Source: Acidobacteriota bacterium (GTDB lineage: Bacteria > Acidobacteriota > Terriglobia > Terriglobales > Acidobacteriaceae). Taken from it: a stretch of DNA of 5,177 nt. This document shows, one piece after another, positions 1 to 5,177 of the stretch. The notes under the pieces are model-generated. The model was not told where the DNA came from. It searched no databases and was given only the letters and a program-made list of their open reading frames with translations. The DNA lies in assembly GCA_021798235.1 (NCBI GenBank), contig JAJZMO010000229.1:1-5177 (forward strand), in the 5' to 3' direction. The first letter of the stretch is position 1. Each line of letters starts with the position of its first letter. The translations under genes and the position numbers were made by a program.

Positions 1-338
1 GCAATGAACGCTCCGAACTGGATGCTTCGCGGCCTCACGCCGGATGCGTGGCCTGCGGGGAACGCAAATGGACACATCTGGCTGGCGAAGCCCGGCCTCA
101 CATCACGCTCTGCGGACGCAACTCCGTACAGATTCACGAACACCATCGGCCCGTGGACCTGGCCGAACTCGAAGCACGCCTGCGCCCGCATGGAACTGTG
201 CTGCGCAATGCGATGCTGCTGCGCTTTGAACGCGGCGCGCACCGCATGACCATCTTCGCCGACGGACGCGCGCTCATCCAAGGCACCACAGACATCGGCG
301 TGGCACGCAGCCTGTACGCACGCTTTCTGGGTAGTTGA
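1..338 (+). CDS. ThiF/MoeB/HesA-family adenylyltransferase, C-terminal part (5' end outside window)
   Basis: The reading frame is open from the window start (first full codon at base 3) to TGA at 336-338, giving 111 residues of a C-terminus. Visible residues 15-18 are CVAC followed by G. This matches the second zinc-binding CxxC of MoeB/ThiF-type E1-like enzymes, which adenylate the C-terminal glycine of a small sulfur-carrier protein for molybdopterin or thiamine synthesis. After it comes a tail with LCGRNSVQI, then LRF, DGRALIQGT and a final ARSLYARFLG. I recall this extension from longer bacterial members of the family; the short E. coli MoeB ends soon after the CxxC. The nucleotide-binding Rossmann core and first CxxC lie upstream, so MoeB, ThiF and HesA-like roles cannot be separated here. 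An internal GTG at 48 lies inside the CxxC and is not a sensible start. The family is fairly sure; the substrate is unknown. Confidence 0.8.
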   Translation, partial: NERSELDASRPHAGCVACGERKWTHLAGEARPHITLCGRNSVQIHEHHRPVDLAELEARLRPHGTVLRNAMLLRFERGAHRMTIFADGRALIQGTTDIGVARSLYARFLGS

Positions 339-364
339 AATTTCCAAACGCACACTCCGGTTCC

Positions 365-373
365 TGCTAGAAT
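365..373 (+). promoter_or_regulatory. Possible extended -10 promoter for aroK
   Basis: The sequence TGCTAGAAT combines a TGn extension (365-367) with TAGAAT (368-373), five of six matches to the sigma-70 -10 consensus. There is no good -35 at the usual 16-18 base spacing; a TTGAAA at 335-340 is 27 bases away, too far. Extended -10 promoters can work without a -35. Transcription would start near 380, leaving about 20 bases of leader before the ATG at 400. It sits in the only gap of notable size in the window (339-399), which fits a new transcript beginning at aroK. The motif is seen directly; its activity is inferred. Confidence 0.4.
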
Positions 374-399
374 CACGAAGCGTCCTTCAGCCATCCGCC

Positions 400-960
400 A
401 TGCACGCCCCCGCTCCAGCCACGCCAGCCACACCAATGCCCCAGCGCATCGTGCTGACCGGATTTATGGGCGCTGGCAAATCCACCGTGGGCCGCATTGT
501 GGCCGAGCGGCTGGGCTGGAGCTTCGTTGATCTCGATGATGTGATCGTCGAGGCCGCAGGCAAAAGCATTGCAGAACTGTTTGACTCCGTTGGCGAGGCC
601 GCCTTCCGCGAGCAGGAACATCAAGCGCTGCGCACCGTGCTGGAGCGCACAAACATGGTGTTGGCCCTGGGCGGGGGAGCGATTGAGACCGCAGCCAACC
701 GGGATTTGCTGCAAGCCTCCACCGGAACGCGCGTTGCGTTTTTAGAGGCTCCGCTGGGCACACTGCTCGACCGCTGCCAACAACAGCAAGCGCAACCCGG
801 ATCCGCCGCGCGACCCGTTTTAGCGGATCTGGAAAATCTATTGCAACGCTTTACGCTGCGCCTGCCACACTACCGCACGGCCCACATCACCGTGCGCACC
901 ACCGGCAAAACCCCGGCGCTTGTGGCGGAGGAACTCCTGCGCCAGTTGCCAACGCCGTAA
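400..960 (+). CDS. aroK: Shikimate kinase
   Basis: This cytosolic kinase transfers the ATP gamma-phosphate to the 3-hydroxyl of shikimate, the fifth step of the chorismate pathway to aromatic amino acids. The 186-residue product is close to the usual 165-185. Walker A is GFMGAGKST at residues 21-29. The magnesium/shikimate acidic motif is DLDD at 44-47. FRE at 69-71 supplies the shikimate-contacting Arg70, GGG at 91-93 is the central glycine motif, ARP with Arg138 belongs to the lid, and RLPHY with Arg154 is the second shikimate-binding arginine. All key residues are present. The first 13 residues are an Ala/Pro/Thr-rich lead, and a second ATG at 436 (Met13) lies just before the kinase fold. 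Neither ATG has a clear Shine-Dalgarno, so the start is uncertain; 400 is kept because it is the first ATG after the putative -10. The symbol aroK is used for a monofunctional shikimate kinase; aroL would be the alternative name. Confidence 0.93.
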   Translation: MHAPAPATPATPMPQRIVLTGFMGAGKSTVGRIVAERLGWSFVDLDDVIVEAAGKSIAELFDSVGEAAFREQEHQALRTVLERTNMVLALGGGAIETAANRDLLQASTGTRVAFLEAPLGTLLDRCQQQQAQPGSAARPVLADLENLLQRFTLRLPHYRTAHITVRTTGKTPALVAEELLRQLPTP

Positions 961-978
961 ACCTTCCGCCGTCCGGAC

Positions 979-984
979 AGAGGA
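979..984 (+). promoter_or_regulatory. Ribosome binding site setting the AI-2E-family gene start
   Basis: AGAGGA lies 7 bases upstream of the ATG at 992. It supports that start over a TTG at 920 in the same open frame, which would overlap the end of aroK by 41 bases and add a Cys/Arg-rich, unfamily-like N-terminus. Confidence 0.7.
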
Positions 985-991
985 ACGCTCC

Positions 992-2083
992 ATGACGCAT
1001 ATATCCGATATGGCTCCAGCCTCCCAGCAGCCCAAAAATCTGCGCGGAGATATTCTCTTCGCCTTCGGGCTGGCTTTGGCTTTGTACACCGCCTGGCACC
1101 TGCGTGATCTGCTGGTACTCGTCTACGTCAGCGCACTCTTCGCCGTGGTGCTGAACCCGGTTGTCGCCGCCGTGATGCGGCTGCGCATTGGCCGTTGGCA
1201 GCCGGGGCGCGGCGCAGCCGTCGTTCTGTTGATGTTGGGCTTGCTGCTGGCGGCTTTGCTCTTCTTTGCGCTGACGCTGCCGCCGCTGCTGCACGACCTG
1301 GGCCGCTTTGTGCAAGAGATGCCCCAGCGCACCGCCTGGGCGATGGCCCATCTGCAACACATCCCGCTGCTGCGCAAAATTAACTTGTACGGAATACTAG
1401 CGCGTGCGCAAGCCTCCGCAGCGCGCGACGCAGGCAGCGTGCTGTATTCGCTGAGCAATTGGGCGGCGCGAATGTTGGACATTGTCTCCGGCCTGGTCCT
1501 TCTGGTTTATTTTTTAATCGAAGGCGAACAGGTTTATCGTTGGCTGCTCTTGCTGGTGCCAGAGCCACGGCGGATGCGGCTGGACCGCACGCTGCGACAC
1601 GCAGGCACACGCATGGGCCGCTGGCTCACCGGCCAGTTGCTGCTGATGCTGACGCTAGCCTTCTCGAGTGGAATCTTTCTGGGCTTGCTGCACGTGCGCT
1701 ACTCTTTTGCGCTGGCGGTGTTGCTGGGTGTGGCCAACATCATTCCCGTGGCGGGCATCTTTATCACCGGCGTGCTCGCCATGCTGGCCGCAGCCATGGA
1801 CTCCTGGGTACACATGCTGCTGGTACTGGCCTTCGGCATTATTTATGTGCAGGTGGAAAATGCCTTTCTTGCGCCGCGCATCATGCGCACGCGCGTGGAT
1901 CTGGCCGGCACGGCGATTCTGATCGCCTTGCTGCTAGGCATGTCGCTGGCGGGCATCGCTGGCGCCATGGTTGCCGTGCCCACTGCGGTGCTGATTGCCG
2001 TGCTCATCGAGGAATACATCACAGGACCGGCGCGCTTTCACGCATCGCTGGAACCACCCAGCGCAGGCACTTTGTTATCCTAA
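992..2083 (+). CDS. AI-2E family transporter (PF01594-type multipass membrane protein)
   Basis: This 363-residue inner-membrane protein has the length and pattern of the AI-2E exporter/permease family. Its members have been linked to autoinducer-2 export (TqsA/YdgG) or to Na+/H+ antiport, though most have no known substrate. Hydrophobic segments lie at about residues 21-36, 39-64, 74-97, 162-176, 215-233, 236-267, 272-287 and 305-340. A soluble stretch at about 98-160 separates the N-terminal helices from the C-terminal block, as is typical. Family hallmarks are the GVANIIPVAG region (246-255), then VENAFLAPRIM (288-298), and the glycine-rich GIAGAMVAVP (321-330). The start is ATG 992, with AGAGGA 7 bases upstream. 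The gene begins 31 bases after aroK and ends 3 bases before ctaB in the same frame, so cotranscription with both is likely. The family assignment is firm; AI-2 itself should not be assumed as the substrate. Confidence 0.88.
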   Translation: MTHISDMAPASQQPKNLRGDILFAFGLALALYTAWHLRDLLVLVYVSALFAVVLNPVVAAVMRLRIGRWQPGRGAAVVLLMLGLLLAALLFFALTLPPLLHDLGRFVQEMPQRTAWAMAHLQHIPLLRKINLYGILARAQASAARDAGSVLYSLSNWAARMLDIVSGLVLLVYFLIEGEQVYRWLLLLVPEPRRMRLDRTLRHAGTRMGRWLTGQLLLMLTLAFSSGIFLGLLHVRYSFALAVLLGVANIIPVAGIFITGVLAMLAAAMDSWVHMLLVLAFGIIYVQVENAFLAPRIMRTRVDLAGTAILIALLLGMSLAGIAGAMVAVPTAVLIAVLIEEYITGPARFHASLEPPSAGTLLS

Positions 2084-2090
2084 GGGGTGG
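2081..2090 (+). promoter_or_regulatory. Shine-Dalgarno-like sequence overlapping the ctaB start
   Basis: TAAGGGGTGG resembles the anti-SD complement TAAGGAGGTG, but it contains both the stop codon of the preceding gene (2081-2083) and the only plausible GTG start of ctaB (2087-2089). The spacing is therefore near zero rather than the usual 5-9 bases. It may act by helping ribosomes that have just terminated to re-initiate. The placement is seen directly; the role is inferred. Confidence 0.45.
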
Positions 2091-3100
2091 AAGCCCGCAT
2101 CACCCCGGAATCTGCCAATCTGCATCCAGCCGCGGCTGGCGCGGCCTCGCTTGCATCCGCACCACTGGTTGACCGGATCGAAACGCCCTCCAAATGGGCG
2201 GTTTACCTGCACGACACAGTCGAAACCTTCAAGCTGCGCGTCACGGCCATGGTCGTGCTCACGGCCTGGGCTGGCTTTCATCTGGGTTCGGTCGCTTCCG
2301 GAATTTTTTCTTTCAATCCAACCTTATTCAACACATTGCTGGGCGTGGCGCTGGTCTCCGGCGGCTCCAGCGTGCTGAATCAGGTCTTCGAGCGCCGCTC
2401 GGACGCCAAGATGCTGCGCACGGCGCAACGCCCCCTGGCCGCTGGACGCATGCACCTGGCCTATGGAGTTTTTCTGGGCATGGCGGCCATCATCTGCGGA
2501 TCGCTCTGGCTGGCCACGCGCACCAATCCTGTTACCGGCATGTTGACGTTGCTCACCGCCGTCACCTACGTCGGCATTTACACACCGCTCAAACGCCACA
2601 CCACGCTGGCAACCTTTATCGGAGCCTTCCCCGGAGCGATGCCGCCGCTGATCGGCTGGACCGCTGCGCGTGGAGCCATCGAGTGGCCGGCTGTGGCACT
2701 CTTCGCCATCTTGTTTGTCTGGCAGATTCCACACTTCATGGCCATCGCCTGGCTCTACCGCGAGGACTACGGCCGCGCCAGCCTGCGCATGTTGCCCGTC
2801 GTCGAACCCGACGGCTGGTCCACGGCCATGCAGGCGCTCATCTACGCCGTGCTCATGATTCCTGTCAGCATTCTTCCCTACTGGCTGCACATGGAAGGCC
2901 GCTGGTACCTGTGGATCGCCACGCTGCTCGGGCTGGGCTATCTGTTCTACACCATCCGTTTCTTTCGCATCACACGGCCTGCGGAACCGGGCCAAACGCG
3001 CGCCTGCGCACGCGCGCTGCTCAAGGCCAGCGTGATCTATCTGCCGCTGCTCTTCGCGCTGCTCATGCTCAACGCACAGACCAAGGGAGTATTGCCATGA
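2087..3100 (+). CDS. ctaB: Heme O synthase (protoheme IX farnesyltransferase)
   Basis: CtaB/CyoE/COX10 is an integral membrane prenyltransferase that adds a farnesyl group from farnesyl diphosphate to protoheme. This yields heme O, the precursor of heme A in terminal oxidases. The 337-residue protein opens with KLRVT (49-53), the family's entry to the first helix. The first prenyl-diphosphate/Mg motif is NQVFERRSD at 98-106, where the usual NxxxDxxxD reads N98-E102-D106; it is followed by AKM, RT and RPL. Further hallmarks are YTPLKRHT (165-172), GAMPPLIGW (183-191), QIPHF (213-217), REDYGRA (225-231) and MLPVV (235-239). About nine hydrophobic helices are visible. The first 45 residues are a poorly conserved cytoplasmic lead. 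A stop at 2081-2083 lies in the same frame just upstream, and no in-frame ATG occurs before the core, so GTG 2087 is chosen despite its poor SD spacing. The gene overlaps the ABC ATPase start by 4 bases. Confidence 0.94.
   Translation: MEARITPESANLHPAAAGAASLASAPLVDRIETPSKWAVYLHDTVETFKLRVTAMVVLTAWAGFHLGSVASGIFSFNPTLFNTLLGVALVSGGSSVLNQVFERRSDAKMLRTAQRPLAAGRMHLAYGVFLGMAAIICGSLWLATRTNPVTGMLTLLTAVTYVGIYTPLKRHTTLATFIGAFPGAMPPLIGWTAARGAIEWPAVALFAILFVWQIPHFMAIAWLYREDYGRASLRMLPVVEPDGWSTAMQALIYAVLMIPVSILPYWLHMEGRWYLWIATLLGLGYLFYTIRFFRITRPAEPGQTRACARALLKASVIYLPLLFALLMLNAQTKGVLP
3083..3089 (+). promoter_or_regulatory. Ribosome binding site of the ABC ATPase gene, inside ctaB
   Basis: AAGGGAG ends 7 bases before the ATG at 3097 and lies within the last codons of ctaB. 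It fixes the ATPase start. The same frame happens to stay open about 900 bases further upstream, but that stretch is antiparallel in character to ctaB and has no family resemblance. Confidence 0.75.
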
Positions 3101-4134
3101 CCACTACAGAATCTCCAACGCAGGCCGAACGGCCCGCCACACACACCGGCACAGGCACACCTGCCATTGCGTTGGAAAATCTTTCACATGACTATGGCAC
3201 GCGCCGCGCGCTGGACGGCCTCAGCTTCACCGTGCAGCCCGGAGAAATCTTTGGCCTGCTCGGCCCCAACGGCAGCGGCAAAACCACGCTCTTCCGCATT
3301 CTCTCCACGCTGATGATGCCCACCGGCGGACATGCGCGCATCGCTGGCTTCGACGTCATCGCGGAGCCAACACGCGCGCGGCAATCCTCCGGCATCGTCT
3401 TTCAAGCGCGTAGCCTGGACCTGAAGCTGACCGTGGCTGAAAATCTAATGCACCAGGGGCATCTCTACGGCTTGAGCGGCGCACTGCTCAAACAACGTTC
3501 CCAGCAGGTGCTGGCCCGCGTGGGACTCAGCGACCGCGCCGGCGACTTGGTGGAAACACTCTCTGGCGGCCAGCAACGCCGCGTGGAGTTGGCCAAGGGG
3601 TTGATTCACTCGCCCGCGCTGCTGCTGCTCGACGAGCCATCGACGGGACTCGACCCCGGTGCACGCCGCGATCTGTGGCAGTACCTGCGCATTCTGCGCG
3701 ATGAGCAGGGCGTCAGCGTTCTGGTCACCACGCATTTGATGGAAGAGGCAGAGCACTGTGACCGGCTGGCGATTTTGAATAGCGGCAAACTGGTCGCGCT
3801 CGGCGCACCTGCCGAGTTGAAGGCGCAGATCGGCGGCGACATTGTGCAACTGGAAACCGTCAGCCCCTGGGCTGCGGCGCAGTTGGCGCAAAAGGTGCAG
3901 CAGCGCTTTTCCGTGTCCACCACGGTGGTGGGCGCAACCGTGCGACTGGAACGCGAGCATGGCCATCGCTTCTTAACCGATGTCGTGGAGGCCTTCCCCG
4001 GAGAAATCGAAGGCGTCTCCGTGGCGCGGCCCAGTCTGGAGGATGTCTTCATCCAGCGCACCGGCCATCGCTTTTGGACGGATGCCAACCCCGACGCGGC
4101 GGGCGCAACCACCCCGCGCAAGGAGAAACACTAA
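3097..4134 (+). CDS. ABC-2 type exporter, ATP-binding subunit (DrrA/NatA/CcmA-like)
   Basis: This 345-residue cytoplasmic ATPase would drive the permease encoded next to it. After a Thr/Pro/Ala-rich lead (1-22), the nucleotide-binding domain spans about 24-245. It has an A-loop aromatic Tyr33, Walker A GPNGSGKTT (56-64), Q-loop Gln103, signature LSGGQQRR (155-162), Walker B LLLLDEP (175-181), D-loop STGLD (182-186) and switch His213. All catalytic residues are present. A C-terminal domain (about 248-325) ends in the PSLEDVFIQRTGH motif, typical of the DrrA-type/DUF4162 subgroup of export ATPases. Its ATGA start overlaps the ctaB stop, and its TAA overlaps the permease ATG, so the three genes are probably translationally coupled. 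The substrate cannot be read from the sequence. The family covers drugs, lipids, Na+ and polysaccharides, and the setting hints at heme or oxidase assembly. Confidence 0.93.
   Translation: MTTTESPTQAERPATHTGTGTPAIALENLSHDYGTRRALDGLSFTVQPGEIFGLLGPNGSGKTTLFRILSTLMMPTGGHARIAGFDVIAEPTRARQSSGIVFQARSLDLKLTVAENLMHQGHLYGLSGALLKQRSQQVLARVGLSDRAGDLVETLSGGQQRRVELAKGLIHSPALLLLDEPSTGLDPGARRDLWQYLRILRDEQGVSVLVTTHLMEEAEHCDRLAILNSGKLVALGAPAELKAQIGGDIVQLETVSPWAAAQLAQKVQQRFSVSTTVVGATVRLEREHGHRFLTDVVEAFPGEIEGVSVARPSLEDVFIQRTGHRFWTDANPDAAGATTPRKEKH
4120..4125 (+). promoter_or_regulatory. Ribosome binding site of the ABC permease gene
   Basis: AAGGAG lies 8 bases before ATG 4134, inside the last codons of the ATPase gene. 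This strong, well-spaced site supports 4134 over the in-frame ATG at 4074, which has no such site and would overlap the ATPase gene by 61 bases. Confidence 0.8.
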
Positions 4135-4988
4135 TGGCGACCGCAACTCTTCCCGCGCAAACGCGCTCATCCAACTTGGCCAGCGCCAGTGTTTGGACCC
4201 CAGCCTACTCCCTGTGGCTGCGCGAGCTGGTGCGCTTCTATCGGCAAAAGGCCCGCGTGGTCGGTGTCATCGCCTCGCCGCTGCTCTTCTGGGTGGTGCT
4301 CGGCTCCGGCTTCGCCAACAGCTTTCGCCACGCTGGTCCGGGCACGGCTACTGCGGCAGATCAAGGAATCTCCGCGCACTATCTCGGCTACTTTTTCCCC
4401 GGCGCGATTGTAATGATCGTGCTCTTCACGGCCATCTTCAGCATGATGTCGCTCATCCAGGACCGCAATGAGGGCTTTCTGCTCTCCGTGCTGGCCGCAC
4501 CCATCCGCCGCTCGGCGATTGTGCTGGGCAAGGTGCTCGGTGGCGCAACCCTGGCTGCGATTCAGGGCTGGATATTTCTCGTCTTCGCACCGCTGGCGGG
4601 CGTGCACACCAGCTTCGCGGGAATTCTTTACAGTATGGCGGTGATTGTTCTGGCCTCCTTTGCGCTGACGGCGCTCGGCTTCGCCATCGCTTGGCCCATG
4701 GACTCCACGCAGGCCTTTCACGCGGTCATCAACATCATTTTGATTCCGCTCTGGCTGCTCTCCGGCTCCATGTTCCCGGCCAATGGTGCCAGCGGCTGGT
4801 TGCGCTGGATCATGCTGGCCAATCCGCTCACCTACACCGTGGACGCGCTGCGCAACGGATTGTTCCCCGCGCAGCCCACGGATTTTTCGCCCGCCGTCAA
4901 TTTGATCGTCAGCCTGGGCTTCTGCGCCGTGGCCTTCGCCGCATCGTGGGCCATTGTGAACCGCAGAACCAACAAGCCCGCAGCTTAG
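4134..4988 (+). CDS. ABC-2 type exporter, permease subunit
   Basis: This 284-residue inner-membrane protein has the usual size and six-helix layout of ABC-2 permeases (DrrB/NodJ/YadH-like). Hydrophobic segments lie at about residues 42-60, 86-107, 129-155, 162-188, 195-213 and 254-276. The family's central region is clear: DRNEGFL (110-116), then LLSVLAAP (116-123) and RSAIVLGKVLGG (126-137), the part that contacts the ATPase. LSGSMFP (209-215) and LANPLTYTVDALR (228-240) form the conserved stretch before the last helix. The first 28 residues are a cytoplasmic lead without a signal peptide. ATG 4134 shares its A with the stop codon of the ATPase gene (TAATG), so the two subunits should be made together. 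With one ATPase and one permease gene, the working exporter is probably a dimer of each. The substrate is unknown. Confidence 0.93.
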   Translation: MATATLPAQTRSSNLASASVWTPAYSLWLRELVRFYRQKARVVGVIASPLLFWVVLGSGFANSFRHAGPGTATAADQGISAHYLGYFFPGAIVMIVLFTAIFSMMSLIQDRNEGFLLSVLAAPIRRSAIVLGKVLGGATLAAIQGWIFLVFAPLAGVHTSFAGILYSMAVIVLASFALTALGFAIAWPMDSTQAFHAVINIILIPLWLLSGSMFPANGASGWLRWIMLANPLTYTVDALRNGLFPAQPTDFSPAVNLIVSLGFCAVAFAASWAIVNRRTNKPAA

Positions 4989-4991
4989 GAG
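4987..4991 (+). promoter_or_regulatory. Ribosome binding site of the DUF420 gene
   Basis: AGGAG begins inside the TAG stop of the permease gene and lies 10 bases before ATG 5002 and 16 bases before ATG 5008. The spacing favours 5002 as the start. Confidence 0.6.
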
Positions 4992-4999
4992 CGCGCCAC

Positions 5000-5015
5000 A
5001 AATGGAAATGGAAAT
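5000..5015 (+). repeat. Short AAATGG tandem repeat at the DUF420 start codon
   Basis: Two full copies of AAATGG (5000-5005, 5006-5011) and a partial third (AAAT, 5012-5015) lie across the start. The unit is six bases, so gain or loss of a copy adds or removes a Met-Glu pair without changing frame, but it moves the start relative to the Shine-Dalgarno. The repeat is very short and may be chance. Confidence 0.5.
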
Positions 5016-5177
5016 CACTCCGAACACGCGCGGCCCCATCGTCGGAATCCTGGCCCTTAGCGCAGCGGCCACGGCCTTTTTGCTCTGGCTGCTGTATGTG
5101 CATCACGCGCCGCCTGCCTTCGCCACGCGCCTGAATTTTCTGCCTTGGCTGAATGCAATCTTTAACGCGTGCAGCGC
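5002..5177 (+). CDS. DUF420 family membrane protein (CtaM/YozB-like), N-terminal part, runs off window
   Basis: Fifty-eight complete codons are visible. A short polar lead is followed by one hydrophobic helix (about residues 13-33), then a loop, then LNFLPWLNAIFNACS at about 44-58. The LPxLNAxxNAxS pattern is what I know as the start of the DUF420 core, whose members are small multipass proteins of about 130-190 residues. DUF420 includes YozB of Bacillus and CtaM of Staphylococcus, the latter reported as needed for aa3-type quinol oxidase function. Placement 13 bases after the ABC permease gene and in the same run as ctaB supports an oxidase-assembly role. Two ATGs, at 5002 and 5008, lie in a short AAATGG tandem repeat; 5002 has the better SD spacing. 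The C-terminal helices are outside the window, so the family call rests on a short stretch plus context. Confidence 0.72.
   Translation, partial: MEMEITPNTRGPIVGILALSAAATAFLLWLLYVHHAPPAFATRLNFLPWLNAIFNACS

Noticed and set aside
335..340. TTGAAA as a -35 element for the aroK promoter
   Set aside because: The distance to TAGAAT at 368 is 27 bases, well outside the usual 16-18.
339..399. Terminator after the ThiF/MoeB gene
   Set aside because: I see no GC-rich inverted repeat followed by T residues in this gap.
971..978. Palindrome GTCCGGAC between aroK and the AI-2E-family gene
   Set aside because: It is only 8 bases with no loop, no T-tract follows, and it sits just ahead of an SD. It is too short to call a terminator or operator.
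1459..2172. 237-codon plus-strand open frame overlapping the AI-2E-family gene and ctaB start
   Set aside because: It is an Arg/His/Gly/Ala-rich shadow frame that conflicts with two recognised genes.
2324..2995. 223-codon minus-strand open frame opposite ctaB
   Set aside because: The composition is typical of an antisense shadow and there are no recognisable motifs; ctaB on the plus strand is certain.
2194..3096. Open frame continuing the ABC ATPase frame about 900 bases upstream, across ctaB
   Set aside because: It overlaps a well-supported ctaB in another frame, its translation is His/Arg/Ala-rich with no family motifs, and a good SD marks the true ATPase start at 3097. It is a by-product of high GC content.
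4167..5072. 301-codon open frame on the minus strand across the ABC permease and DUF420 genes
   Set aside because: It lies opposite two recognised membrane-protein genes, and its translation is a charged, Gly/Arg/His-rich string with no hydrophobic pattern or motif, as expected of antisense to hydrophobic GC-rich codons.

Overview
The window is a dense, GC-rich bacterial segment. Six genes on the + strand follow one another with short gaps or overlaps, preceded by the 3' end of a seventh. The gene content and the wording of several motifs suggest an acidobacterium (Terriglobia-like). These include a long-form ThiF/MoeB tail with LCGRNSVQI and DGRALIQGT, a KLRVT-type heme O synthase, and an ABC exporter plus a DUF420 gene behind ctaB. 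That assignment comes from remembered family patterns, not from a search.

Layout. Bases 1-338 are the C-terminal end of a ThiF/MoeB/HesA-type adenylyltransferase. A 61-base gap (339-399) follows, with a plausible extended -10 promoter. Next come shikimate kinase (aroK, 400-960) and an AI-2E-family membrane protein (992-2083). Then there is a tight run: heme O synthase (ctaB, 2087-3100), an ABC ATPase (3097-4134, ATGA overlap with ctaB), an ABC-2 permease (4134-4988, TAATG overlap), and the start of a DUF420 membrane protein (5002 to the window end). No stretch over 300 bases lacks a gene. I saw no RNA gene, insertion sequence, CRISPR array or convincing terminator.

How the genes fit together. 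The first three genes are housekeeping or general-transport functions with no obvious link to each other. From 2087 onward the genes look like one translationally coupled module for terminal-oxidase biogenesis. CtaB makes heme O from protoheme. DUF420 proteins include CtaM/YozB, which has been linked to aa3-type oxidase maturation in Firmicutes. The two-gene ABC exporter between them has no assigned substrate, and its position suggests a role in oxidase, heme or copper handling. This coupling is the most interesting point in the window. All genes look intact apart from the two cut by the window edges.
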